Positions 23,111 through 33,204 of a stretch of DNA of 64,000 nucleotides are shown here, one piece after another. A program made the position numbers and the translations under genes. The stretch lies in assembly GCA_032433765.1 (NCBI GenBank), contig JAVIAB010000025.1, positions 37,985,756 through 38,049,755 on the forward strand, in the 5' to 3' direction. Source of the stretch: Megaustenia siamemsis (Eukaryota; Mollusca; Gastropoda; Stylommatophora; Ariophantidae). How positions within the stretch are numbered: position 1 is the first letter of the stretch; each line of letters begins with the position of its first letter. The notes beneath the pieces are model-generated. The model did no database searches and had not been told where the DNA came from. It was given only the letters and a program-made list of their open reading frames with translations.

Positions 23111-23690
23111 AAGGAAAGTAGAAGAATACTGTTACTTTTACTAATTACTTACAGCTACAACTGCTGCAGAAGGAAGGAAGGAAGGAAGGAAGGAAGGAAG
23201 GAAGGAAGGAAGGAAGGAAGGAAAGAAGAATACTGTTACTTTTACTAATTACTTACAGCTACAACTGCTATTACTACTACTGCAGAAGGAAGGAAGGACG
23301 GAAAGACGGAAGGAAGGAAGGAAGGAAAGAAGGAAGGAAGGAAGGAAGGAAGGAAGGAAGGAAGGAAGGAAGGAAGGAAGGAAGAAGAATACTGTTACTT
23401 TTACTAATTACTTACAGCTACAACTGCTATTACTACTACTGCAGAAGGAAGGAAGGACGGAAAGACGGAAGGAATGAAGGAAGGAAGGAAGGAAGGAAGG
23501 AAGGAAGGAAGGAAGGAAGGAAGGAAGGAAGGAAGGAAGGAAGGAAGGAGAATACTGTTACTTTTACTAATTACTTACAGCTACAACTGCTACTACTGCT
23601 GCTGCAGAAGGAAGGAAGGAAGGAAGGAAGGAAGGAAGGAAGGAAGGAAGGAAGGAAGGAAGGAAGGAAGGAAGGAAGGAAAGTAGAAAG
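23111..23690. repeat. Compound array: (GGAA)n blocks separated by a 60-bp spacer
   Basis: Four GGAA runs (from about 23166, 23285, 23445 and 23606) alternate with near-identical copies of a spacer containing AATACTGTTACTTTTACTAA and TTACAGCTACAACTGCT. The first spacer is continuous with the LINE-A 3' end, so the compound unit grew from that junction. Confidence 0.95.
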
Positions 23691-23824
23691 GCAGGACACC
23701 AACCATTAAATTTGTGACCTGCTGAAATAATTTAGTGGCTGCGATGGATACCTGAAGGTTGTGTGATTGTCTGAATTCTGACCTTTGTGAGACATTTAAT
23801 GAAGTTTTAACGACAGTTTTAGAT

Positions 23825-24180
23825 CCAGACATTTAACGGTTGGATCCATACATTTAACGGTTGGATCCAGACATTTAACGGTTAGATCCAGACATTTAAC
23901 GGTTGGATCCATACATTTAACGGTTAGATCCAGACATTTAACGGTTAGATCCAGACATTTAACGGTTAGATCCAGACATTTAACGGTTAGATCCAGACAT
24001 TTAACAGTTGGATCCAGACATTTAACGGTTAGATACAGACATTTAACGGTTAGATCAAGACATTTAACGGTTAGATCCAGACATTTAACGGTTAAATCCA
24101 GACATTTAACGGTTAGATCCAGACATTTAACAGTTGGATCCAGACATTTAACGGTTAGATCCAGACATTTAACGATTAGA
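23825..24180. repeat. 22-bp minisatellite, about 16 copies
   Basis: Units GATCCAGACATTTAACGGTT plus AG/GG. Very uniform. Confidence 0.96.
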
Positions 24181-24419
24181 TAAGAAGTTGGGTCATGAAT
24201 GCACTAGAGGAACTATCAATAAATCATACGATGCCGCAACCCTATACAAAATCATGAGAACCACTGGGGCACACACTCTAAGTGATGCTGCAAATGTGAA
24301 TGTGATGACGAAAACGTTAGAAACTTCATGACAAATGTTCTAATCCTGGAACATAGAACTAATCTTCGATTTTTTTTTTGTTTTCAGGGAAAAAGAGTTA
24401 GAAACCAGGCCTGTAGGTT
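24181..24419. other. Unassigned stretch
   Basis: A possible open stretch reads GTINKSYDAATLYKIMRTTG before a stop. I do not recognise it. It might be a retroelement remnant. Confidence 0.35.
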
Positions 24420-24427
24420 TAATGTTG

Positions 24428-24498
<71 letters not shown>

Positions 24499-24608
24499 TT
24501 TCTTTCTTTTTTTCTTTCTTTCTTTTTTTCTTTCTTTCTTTCTTTTTTTCTTTCTTTCTTTCTTTCTTTTTTTCTTTCTTTCTTTCTTTCTTTTTTTTTC
24601 TTTCTTTT

Positions 24609-24680
<72 letters not shown>

Positions 24681-24796
24681 TTTTTCTTCTTTCTTTTTTT
24701 TTTTTTTTTTTTTTTTCTTTCTTTCTTTCTTTTTTTTCTTTCTTTCTTTCTTTCTTTTTTTCTTTCTTTCTTTCTTTCTTTTTTTTTTTCTTTCTT

Positions 24797-24832
<36 letters not shown>

Positions 24833-24857
24833 TTTTTTTCTTTCTTTCTTTCTTTTT
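24420..24857. repeat. (TTTC)n microsatellite
   Basis: About 440 bp of TTTC with T-run expansions. The adjoining ORFs are artefacts. Confidence 0.98.
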
Positions 24858-24999
24858 AACAGACAGAAATGTGTATTGAAGATGAATATCGGCGTAAATG
24901 AAAATAGGGCTCCTGTAGAAATGTGTATCTCTGTCGCTGATTGGTTGGTTTCCTGTTTAGTTTGTACTTTAAAGAAATAAATTAGGTAATAGTTCTTTA

Positions 25000-25775
25000 G
25001 TTCTTTGGTTATGGAAGGCCCCGGTATCATCATCATCATCATCATCATCATCATCGTGTGCCTTCTCCGCAACGAAGGTTAGCTACCATTGATCGCCATT
25101 CTACTCTGTTTCTTGCTTTGATGGTGCAGGCTGACATAGATTGACTTGTCCATCTTTTGATGTTACTCGTCCATGTTAGTCTTGGTCTGCCTCTGTCTCT
25201 GCCTCTTTTACCTTGCATTTTTCCTTCCAATATTACTTTTAGTAGGCTGTTGTGTCTTTTAACATGCCCCAAAAATTTCATTTGTCTTGTCTTAATTGTA
25301 TTTAGTAGTTCTCTTTTTATTTTCAGTTGTTTTAAAACTTCCTCGTTTGTTATCTTTCGTTTCCATCCAATTCTACCTATTCTTCTATAAATCCACATTT
25401 CATAGGCTTCAATTTTCTGTTCTGTTTTCTTGTCTAATGTCCATGTTTCTGCACCATACAGGAATAATGAGAAGACGTAACATTTTGCCATTCTTAGTTT
25501 CAGCCCTGCTGATATTTGTTTTGTTGTTCTTATATTTTTCATGACATTAAAATTACTTTTTGCCATACCTATTCTTTTGTTTATTTCCGTTTTGCATTTT
25601 CCATCATTGGTTATAGTATGTCCCAGGTAGTTGTAGCCCCGGTATCACTGCAAACGAATTAAAATCCATAATTGCTCAACCGCCCATGCCAGTGGAATCA
25701 TCCAAATTACTAACTCATCTCCCAAACAAAGAAAGGTAGCTGTAGACCTCATCATAGGAGTCTCAGCACACGTAA
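25000..25775 (+). repeat. DR1 copy split by LINE-B
   Basis: DR1 words flank the LINE: GGTTATGGAAGGCC on the left and CACTGCAAACGAATTAAAAT on the right. Removing 25030-25635 and one TSD copy restores the order seen at 12673-12780. The right part ends near 25775. Confidence 0.85.
25030..25635 (-). mobile_element. LINE-B, open coding tail, with TSD
   Basis: The minus-strand frame is open for 171 codons: AKSNFNVMKNIRTTKQ, MAKCYVFSLFLYGAETWTLD, WIYRRIGRIGWKRK, TRQMKFLGHVKRHN, GRPRLTWTSNIKRWTSQ, RVEWRSMVANLRCGEGTR, stop, then (TGATGA)n. The 12-bp target duplication GCCCCGGTATCA is at 25018-25029 and 25636-25647. 5'-truncated; no RT catalytic motif. The youngest-looking LINE-B here. Confidence 0.94.
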
Positions 25776-26000
25776 GTTAATAGTTTAGTTAGTTAATGCC
25801 TGCTTTACTTGCTTGGCTGCTCAGACCTTAGAACTGGCTGGCATCACTGCAGGCGGGGCATTCTCCACGATTGTTTACTGTAATCTCAAAGTGGCATTTT
25901 ATTTTTAAACCCAGAAAACGTTGCTGTATGTGTGAATGATGACGTCACGAGGAAGATACATCCCACTTATTCTTGAGATTTATATTTTACTGGGGTGGTT
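25776..26000. other. Unassigned stretch
   Basis: Nothing recognised. Confidence 0.35.
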
Positions 26001-26090
26001 CTAGTCTGTGACATCATCATCATCATCATTGAGTGCCGTGTCCACATCGAAGGTTGGCTACCATAGAGCGTCATTGGGAGCTGAAAGTGT
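26001..26090 (-). mobile_element. LINE-B 3' terminal fragment
   Basis: CATCATCATCATCATTGAGT, then CCGTGTCCACATCGAAGG and TTGGCTACCATAGAGCG, the antisense of the VANLRCG tail of LINE-B with its GAT-type tail. Confidence 0.8.
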
Positions 26091-26692
26091 TTGTTTAAGA
26101 CCTATGCTCCACATGGAGTTGGTGAAGACCTATGCTCCACATGGAGCTTGTGAATACCTATGCTCCACATGGAACTAATGAAGACCTATGCGCCACAGGG
26201 AGTTAGTGAAGACCTATGCTCCACAGGGAGCTAGTGAAGACCTATGCTCCACAAGGAGCTGATGAAAACCTATGTTCCACAGGGAGCTGGTGAAGACCTA
26301 TGTTCCACATGGTGCTGGCGAAGACCTATGTTCCACATGGAGCTGGTGAAGACCTATGTTCCACATGGTGCTGGTGAAGACCTATGTTCCACATGGTGCT
26401 GACGAAGACCTATGTTCCACATGGAGCTGGTGAAGACCTATGTTCCACATGGAGCTGGTGAAGACCTATGTTCCACATGGTGCTGGCGAAGACCTATGTT
26501 CCACATGGAGCTGGTGAAGACCTATGTTCCACAGGGAGCTGGTGAAGACCTATGTTCCACAGGGAGCTGGTGAAGACCTATGTTCCACATGGAGCTGGTG
26601 AAGACCTATGTTCCACAGGGAGCTGGTGAAGACCTATGTTCCACAGGGAGCTGGTGAAGACCTGGACCTATGCTCCATAGGGAGCTGAGAGG
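26091..26692. repeat. 28-bp minisatellite grown from a LINE-E 3' end, about 21 copies
   Basis: Units GAAGACCTATGTTCCACATG plus GAGCTGGT. The same words, GAAGACCTATGCTCCAC then TGGGAGCTAAAAGG, form the single-copy 3' end of LINE-E at 50566-50596. The array also exits through GGGAGCTGAGAGGAAGAAG, the matching LINE-E terminus. Confidence 0.93.
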
Positions 26693-27124
26693 AAGAAGAG
26701 GAAGAAATACTTTCCTTCTACGAGATAGTCAAATAATAAATAATGTCTGAAACTATCACGAAGATCAAGCCTCTATTTCTCCTTCATGTTTCTCTGTTTT
26801 CTTCTGTAGTTCATGTTTTCACTATTAACTCAAACTTTTCCCCCAAAAGTTCCCTGTTTTAATTTTCCCCGCATGAAAGTGGAGTTAGTTTCTACCAGTT
26901 GCTGGAATGTCAAGAATGCAAGGTTTTGGCGTTTCAGTGATGTAGGCAGGTAGGATGACTTCGGCGTGTTCAACAGAAGGTGAACGATTGGAGTAGGGGA
27001 GAGATCGAGTGTAGGAGAATGTGGGAGAAAGGTGGTGAGGGAGAGTGATGTGGGGCAGGTTTGTGAATGACTCGGTTACAGGTGGAACTGCGATCTTGGA
27101 GAACTGCTGAAGTGGCTGCGAGAT
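26693..27124. other. Unassigned stretch
   Basis: An 89-codon antisense ORF (26885-27154) has no known motif. No repeat unit. Confidence 0.35.
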
Positions 27125-28425
27125 CGGGCAAGGGATTGGGGTTCTATAGAACATTGTCTGAATTATCTAAAGATGTTTGTATGCACTGAGAACAAGGGAT
27201 TGTATACTGTAGAACATTGGCTGAGTTATCTAAAGATGTTTGTATGCACCGAGAACAAGGGATTGTGTACTGTAGAACATTGGCTGAGTTATCTAAAGAT
27301 GTTTGTATGTACAGAGAACAAGGGATATTGGTACTATCATCATCATCATTATCAAGTACCGGGCCTAGTGGCGTAGGTGATCATGTCTCTCCAAAACATT
27401 CGATCTCGGCAGCTATTTATCATTTCTGTTGTTGACCTTCTGCCAAGCCATTCTCTTAAGCTGTCTGTTATTTTTTCTCTTTGCGTCCCTCTATCTCTTC
27501 GTCCCTCAATTTTTCCAGTTGTTACAATATACTCCAGTTGTTCTCTTCTTATTACATGGCCAAAAAATGATGATTGTCTCTTCCTAACATTGGAAATTAG
27601 CTCTCTTTTTGCTTTGACCTTTCTCAGAGCCTCTTCATTACTCTTCTTAGCTGTTCATGATATTCTCAACATTCTTCTGTAAAACCACATTTCTACAGAC
27701 TCCAGTGATTTTCTTGTCTGTTGTCCTATTGTCCATGATTCGCATTCGCATGTTCTAATGTTGTGGCGATTCATGATTATACACAGAAATTACGACGGTG
27801 GTTTTCTGTTGCCTTCCGTCTGTTTGTTTACGGTTGGCTCCGCTAGCCTTTGACTAAAAAGTCTCACCCACAAGGCAGTGCGGTTGTTTTACATCGGGGT
27901 ACCCTCCCTTAGCCGTTTAGTCTGGTACTATATTGGTACTATAGATCATTGAATTATCTAAAGATGTTTGTAATACAGAGAACAATGGATTTTGTACTGT
28001 AGAACAGTGGATGAGTTATATAAAGATGTTTGTAGGTACAGAGAACAAGGGATTTTGTACTGTAGAACAGTGGATGAGTTATGTAAATATGTGTGTACGT
28101 ACACAGAACAATATATACAGATGTTTGTATGTACAGAGAACAAAGGATTTTGTACTGTAGAACAGTGGATGAGTTATATAAAGATGTGTGTATGTACAAA
28201 GAACAAGGGATTTTGGTACTATAGACCAGTGAATTATATAAAGATGTTTTTACGTACAGAGAAAGGATTTTGTACTGTAGAACACTGGCTGAGTTATATA
28301 AAGATGTTTGTATGCACAGAGAACAAGGGATTTTGTACCATAAAACATTGGCTAAGTTATATAAAGATGTTTGTATGTATTGGAAACAAGGGGTCGTGTA
28401 CTATAGAGCATTGAGTTATATAAAG
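27125..28425. repeat. 63-bp minisatellite split by a retroelement
   Basis: Two parts, 27125-27337 (about 3.4 units) and 27930-28425 (about 8 units). Units contain AAAGATGTTTGTATGYAC, GAGAACAAGGGATT and TAGAACATTGGCTGAGTTAT. The insert at 27338-27929 lies within one array. Confidence 0.93.
27338..27929 (-). mobile_element. LINE-C insertion with an unrelated 5' segment
   Basis: The left 420 bp, antisense, reads SLESVEMWFYRRMLRIS-like and RKRQSSFFGHVIRRE-like motifs with a (TGATGATG) tail at 27338. From about 27760 to 27929 the sequence (TGTTGTGGCGATTCATG, GGTTGGCTCCGCTAGCC) is unrelated to LINE-C. The 13-bp target duplication ATATTGGTACTAT is at 27325-27337 and 27930-27942, so both parts entered together. 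Confidence 0.85.
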
Positions 28426-28543
28426 ATGCTACCATGGAGCGCCATTCCACTCTGTCTCTTGCTTTGATGGTACAGGTTGTCATAGGTTGACTTGTCCATC
28501 TTTTGATGTTACTCGTCCATGTTATTCTTGGTCTGCCTCTGAA
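28425..28543 (-). mobile_element. LINE-B fragment
   Basis: CTACCATGGAGCGCCATTCC then TCTCTTGCTTTGATGG and GATGTTACTCGTCCATG, antisense to the RVEWRSMV and TWTSNIKRW region. Joined directly to DR2. Confidence 0.85.
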
Positions 28544-28545
28544 GC

Positions 28546-28955
28546 AGTGTCACCACATCACCCTTACAGCTGTGTTTCTCTCTCTCTCTCGCTGCGATCA
28601 GGACTCAGTCAGAGTAGGATTCCAGACTCCCACATGAAGTCAACTGTCAGGTTAAGTGTGTTGATCACCCCCACAGACAGAACATCACAGTTAGAGCCTG
28701 CCAGATCCACTCTGACTGAACACTCGTTAATACGTTGCACTGTGTTCTGCGCCAGTGGCCCAGTGCATCCGATTTCAGCCAGCATTTTTTCAGGTTTGCT
28801 TTCCTTAGCCTTTGATTGTCCCCAATCTTCCTGCAAGGCAGCAGATTGTCTTTTCTGTAGGGGGATTCTGCCCTTAGATGGTCTACCCTCCCAGGTTTAC
28901 GAGCACCATCTGCCCGAGTCACTAGAGGTGACTAACACAGACATGCACACACAGC
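28546..28955 (-). repeat. Dispersed repeat DR2
   Basis: Reverse complement of 52533-52905 with only scattered mismatches over about 370 bp. Shared words include GTCACCTCTAGTGACTCGGG, TGCAGGAAGATTGGGG (plus sense), ATCGGATGCACTGGGCCACT. A CT-rich run sits at its far end in both. It has no conserved coding frame and looks like a SINE-sized mobile unit. Confidence 0.88.
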
Positions 28956-28975
28956 TGTGTTTAAAAGCACGTTAT

Positions 28976-29085
28976 CAAACCCAAATGTTACAAATATAAA
29001 TGTTACAAATATAAATGTTACAAATATAAATGTTACCAAAAAAAATGTTACAAATATAAATGTTACAAATATAAATGTTACACAA
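28976..29085. repeat. 14-15-bp repeat (AAATATAAATGTTAC)
   Basis: About eight copies with one AAAAAAAATG variant. Confidence 0.93.
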
Positions 29086-29140
29086 TGTCTCTACACTCAT
29101 GTGCAGGCTTCTCTCTCCCACTCTCACCTCTTAAGACGAC

Positions 29141-30249
29141 TCTGTTGTTCATCTCACTCATTGTTGACATAAATTAAGATTCTAGTGTTTATCTCACTCA
29201 CAGTTGACATAAATTAAGATTCAGGTGTTTATCTCACTCACAGTTGACATAAATTAAGATTCTAGTGTTTATCTCACTCACAGTTGACATAAATTAAGAT
29301 TCTAGTGTTTAACTCACTCATTGTTGACATAAATTAAGATTCTAGTGTTTATCTCACTCACAGTTGACATAAATTAAGATTCTAGTGTTTATCTCACTCA
29401 TTGTTGACATAAATTAAGATTCTAGTGTAGAACTCACTCATTGTTGACATACATTAAGATTCTAGTGTTCATCTCACTCATTGTTGACATAAATTAAGAT
29501 TCTAGTGTTGAACTCACTCATTGTTGACATAAATTAAGATTCTAGTGTTTATCTCACTCATTGTTGACATAAATTAAGATTCTAGTGTTTATCTCACTCA
29601 TTGTTGACATAAATTAAGATTCTATTGTTTATCTCACTCATTGTTGACATAAATTAAGATTCTAGTGTTTAACTCACTCATTATTGACAGAAATTAAGAT
29701 TCTAGTGTTTATCTCACTCACAGTTGACATAAATTAAGATTCTAGTGTTTATCTCACTCATTGTTGACATAAATTAAGATTCTAGTGTTTATCTCACACA
29801 CAGTTGACATAAATTAAGATTCTAGTGTTTATCTCACACACAGTTGACATAAATTAAGATTCTAGTGTTTATCTCACACACAGTTGACATAAATTAAGAT
29901 TCTAGTGTTTATCTCACACACAGTTGACATAAATTAAGATTCTAGTGTTTATCTCACACACAGTTGACATAAATTAAGATTCTAGTGTTTATCTCACACA
30001 CAGTTGACATAAATTAAGATTCTAGTGTTTATCTCACACACAGTTGACATAAATTAAGATTCTAGTGTTTATCTCACACACAGTTGACATAAATTAAGAT
30101 TCTAGTGTTTATCTCACACACAGTTGACATAATTAAGATTCTAGTGTTTATCTCACACACAGTTGACATAAATTAAGATTCTAGTGTTTATCTCACGCAC
30201 AGTTGACATAAATTAAGATTCTAGTGTTTATCTCACACACAGTTGACAT
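29141..30249. repeat. 40-bp minisatellite, about 28 copies
   Basis: Units TTGACATAAATTAAGATTCT then AGTGTTTATCTCACTCACAG. Length is constant but for one 1-bp loss near 30131. The right half is homogenised to CTCACACACAG, the left half mixes CTCACTCATTG and CTCACTCACAG. Confidence 0.97.
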
Positions 30250-30619
30250 AACGATGACGACTTACAACTCAGTATTACTCCGCCTACGCACTTAGCGTTA
30301 TTCCCATCAGGACTTTTAAAATAACTGCCTCCTCGCCTCTTGCATGAACAATTTCTAAGCCCACTGTTCCTGCACAGGAACTCACATGTTCCATGTTCCT
30401 ATCCCTTCAGTTCTTGCTGAGTTACACGGCCTTCCCAGAACTATTTGGTGACGGTTTCACTAAAGATTTGCTTCATAACCTTGAGCACACTGCTCATTCA
30501 CTATATCTAATTGAAATTACTGCACCATCAGAAGAATATACTTCACCTATCTAATGAGCTTGTCTCTCTCCACCGTTGCACGGCCCGTCATTCTCTGTTT
30601 CTTCTTTTTCTTTTCTCTT
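30250..30619. other. Unassigned stretch
   Basis: Non-repetitive. I looked for an upstream exon of the RGK-like gene here and found none I can defend. Confidence 0.35.
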
Positions 30620-30775
30620 GTCACTGATACCAGAAAGGTGTCGTGGTTTATATCATTTGTCGTTTTTGAGCTGCTCGAACTGTCTGAATTAGTGATTTTC
30701 CTCTGTTGTTATATGTCACTGTCACAGCATCTATCCATCTTCTTCTGGGTCTTCCTCTTGGTCTCTGAAAAATTC
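30620..30775 (-). mobile_element. LINE 3' fragment related to 1779-2182
   Basis: TATATCATTTGTCGTTTTTG, then GCTGCTCGAACTGTCTGAAT and TTCTTCTGGGTCTTCCTCTT are antisense to the AAQERQMI / IQTVRA / RGRPRRRW end at 2060-2182. Confidence 0.85.
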
Positions 30776-31009
30776 TCTGATTGCCCGTTGCTAACTGCCC
30801 TTCTTGACCACGTCATCCTCTTGCCCCGTCACTTTTCTCTCCGCGCACTGTATTGCACTACTTATCGTGGCATGCCAACAGTTTCTCAATTCCATCCTTC
30901 ATTTTAGTGCGCAACTTCACGTCTACACCTCTGCCTCGTTTACCTTGTATTTTCCCTTTTTATCCTATTTGTCTTGTTTGAATTGTATTTTGTTTTGTAT
31001 TCTTCTTCT
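30776..31009. other. Unassigned stretch between LINE fragments
   Basis: Antisense LINE-like words (CCTCTGCCTCGTTTACCTTG) around 30930 suggest an eroded LINE-B piece. Otherwise unclear. Confidence 0.35.
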
Positions 31010-31262
31010 TCTTCTACCTTTTAGCTCCCAGTGGAGCATAGGTCTTCAACAAACACTTTCCAAGTCGTTCTGTTTTATTGCAATTCTTTTAAGATCATTC
31101 CATGTCTTCCCCATCATCTTCATCTCTGCTTCGATCTGTCTTCTCCAAGAATTCCTTGGTCTTCCTCTTTGTCTTTTCCTCTGGGGATTCCAAAAAAGGG
31201 CCTGCTGCGTAATACTCTCAGTTGGCTTCCGTAGTGTGTGTCCTATCCATCGCCATGTTTTG
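31010..31262 (-). mobile_element. LINE-E fragment
   Basis: Antisense frames give WRWIGHTLRKPTESI-like, AGPFLESPEEKTK-type sequence (frameshifted) and the 3' word AGCTCCCAGTGGAGCATAGG, matching the + strand LINE-E at 50340-50600. Confidence 0.85.
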
Positions 31263-31487
31263 TATTACTACTAGTATATCTTTTGGTAATGTTGTTTTGT
31301 ATTACTACTAGTATATCTTTTGGTAATGTTGTTTTGTATTACTACTAGTATATCTTTTGGTAATGTTGTTTTGTATTACTACTAGTATATCTTTTGGTAA
31401 TGTTGTTTTGTATTACTACTAGTATATCTTTTGGTAATGTTGTTTTGTATTACTACTAGTATATCTTTTGGTAATGTTGTTTTATTA
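31262..31487. repeat. 37-bp minisatellite, about 6 copies
   Basis: Units TATTACTACTAGTATATCTT plus TTGGTAATGTTGTTTTG, almost identical, starting at the LINE-E edge. Confidence 0.97.
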
Positions 31488-31533
31488 CTAATTTATTACG
31501 CCGAAAGTGATACTATTGTTGTTCTATTTATAG

Positions 31534-31760
31534 CATAGCGTCCACACTTCCGCCGGATATGGATACTGAACCGAAGAGAAAGCCCCACGGCGATGAGAAC
31601 TTGTACCACTTCGACTTAAATATTGAAGCTTCCCACTCCGCTCCAAGCTCAAGGTCTTCCTCATTCAGAAACAGGCCTAGGCCCAAACTGAATCTTGACA
31701 TTCTGGCGGCCCAGAGGCCTAGAACCAACAGTCTATCCGATGTTTATCTTCCATTCCCAG
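31534..31760 (+). CDS. RGK-like GTPase gene, internal exon (N-terminal extension)
   Basis: The acceptor TTCTATTTATAG precedes 31534, and the donor CCCAG|GTAAAT follows 31760. The exon is 227 bp, entering in phase 2 and leaving in phase 1, with 75 full codons and no stop. It is rich in Ser, Arg and Pro: KRKPHGDENLYHFDLNIE, SSRSSSFRNRPRPKLNLDI and RPRTNSLSDVYLPF. RSSSF and RTNSL are R-x-x-S sites of the basophilic-kinase / 14-3-3 type. There is no membrane segment, and no repeat copy of it in the window. Taken with the exons at 58585 and 60275, I assign it to the long N-terminus that precedes the G-domain in RGK proteins, which bind calcium-channel beta subunits. Codon use and sequence complexity differ sharply from the satellites around it. 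An internal ATG at 31559 could also be an alternative start. Confidence 0.75.
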
Positions 31761-31769
31761 GTAAATTTT

Positions 31770-32145
31770 CGTTTCGCACTGTTTCATTTCCGGTTATGTT
31801 TCATAATTCTTCTTTTTAATTTTGTAGCTGCTGTATCTTCAACTAATAATTGTTTTTTCTTTTTTTATTCGTTCATTCATTAATTTATTCTTGTCTTTCT
31901 TTCGACTTTCTTTTAATTCAATTATTCGTTCTTTCTGACTTAATTTATTCTTTTATTAATTAATTATCTTTCTTTTATTCTTTCAGTCAATGATTATGTC
32001 TTTGTTTCTTCCATTCTTTTATTTATTCACTTTTTTCTTCCTACCATTTATTATTTTTTCCCTGGTAATATCTTTCTTCTTTTCTTCCATTATTTCATTC
32101 ATTAATTCTTCCTTTCTTTTCGTTTACTCATTTGTCGCCGATGTT
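31770..32145. other. AT- and TTTC-rich low-complexity start of intron 2
   Basis: Decayed TTCATTCATT and TTTCTTTT words. No gene. Confidence 0.6.
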
Positions 32146-32740
32146 TCTTATTGAAACACTTTCATCCTTACACAACTCCTCAACCAAACAAAACTATGAG
32201 TGCCATCATTCTAGTTAGTTTCTTATTGAACCACTTCCGTTCTGACACAACTCCTCAACCAAACAAAACTATGAGTGCCATCATTCTAGTTAGTTTCTTA
32301 TTGAACCACTTCCATTCTTACACAACTCCTCAACCAAACAAAACTATGAGTGCCATCATTCTAGTTAGTTTCTTATTGAACCACTTTCATCCTTACACAA
32401 CTCCTCAACCAAATAAAACTATGAGTGCCATCATTCTAGTTAGTTTCTTATTGAACCACTGTCATCCTTACACAACTCCTCAACCAAACAAAACTATGAG
32501 TGCCATCATTCTATTTAGTTTCTTACTGAACCACTTTCATCCTTACACAACTCCTCAACCAAATAAAACTATGAGTGCCATCATTCTAGTTAGTTTCTTA
32601 CTGAACCACTTTCATCCTTACACAACTCCTCAACCAAATAAAACTATGAGTGCCATCATTCTAGTTAGTTTCTTACTGAACCACTTTCATCCTTACACAA
32701 CTCCTCAACCAAATAAAACTATGAGTGCCATGTTCTAGTT
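32146..32740. repeat. 75-bp minisatellite, about 8 copies
   Basis: Units contain TTGAACCACTTTCATCC, CACAACTCCTCAACCAAAC and ATGAGTGCCATCATTCTAG. One frame stays open for 195 codons because 75 is a multiple of three. Confidence 0.97.
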
Positions 32741-33185
32741 AGACCTTCAAACGTCTTTCCAGGTGATTTTTCCCCCAAAATGGGGCGGCCTAAAGTAGTA
32801 CTGACCATTTCCCGCAATAGAATACGCTGCTCATCATTGCAAGACATCTCCACTAACACCGTCTTGGAAACAAGTTTAGAAGAAACACAGGAAAAGCAAG
32901 TTAGGGCTCTCTTTAAACGACAACCATCTCCTCCTTATTGGATGTTGAGAAAATAACAATAAACATCTTATACAGAGCTTCGCAGGTGGCAATCTGATCA
33001 TCAGATGTGGACCTACCCACTCCCACATCCGCTGAACAATTGTTTCAGCTCTTTAACTTCTTGACACTTGTAGGGGGGTGGGCCACACGGTGTCATGACT
33101 CCCATGCGTCGACCTCCTGCTGGATTGACTCAAAATCTGATAATATATTCGGCACAACATAACTACACTTACTCTACGCCACATG
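32741..33185. other. Unassigned single-copy stretch
   Basis: GC-mixed and non-repetitive. A short antisense or sense exon is possible, but none has convincing borders. Confidence 0.4.
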
Positions 33186-33204
33186 TCTGGTCGAATCTAC
33201 GGTC

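Noticed and set aside
23166..23690. CRISPR-like pattern of a repeated 60-bp block with variable spacers
   Set aside because: The spacers are all GGAA runs and the repeat continues a LINE end. The context is eukaryotic with no cas genes.
32151..32738. 195-codon ORF with membrane-like MSAIILVSFLLNHF repeats
   Set aside because: It is the 75-bp minisatellite read in one frame. Hydrophobic look comes from the unit.
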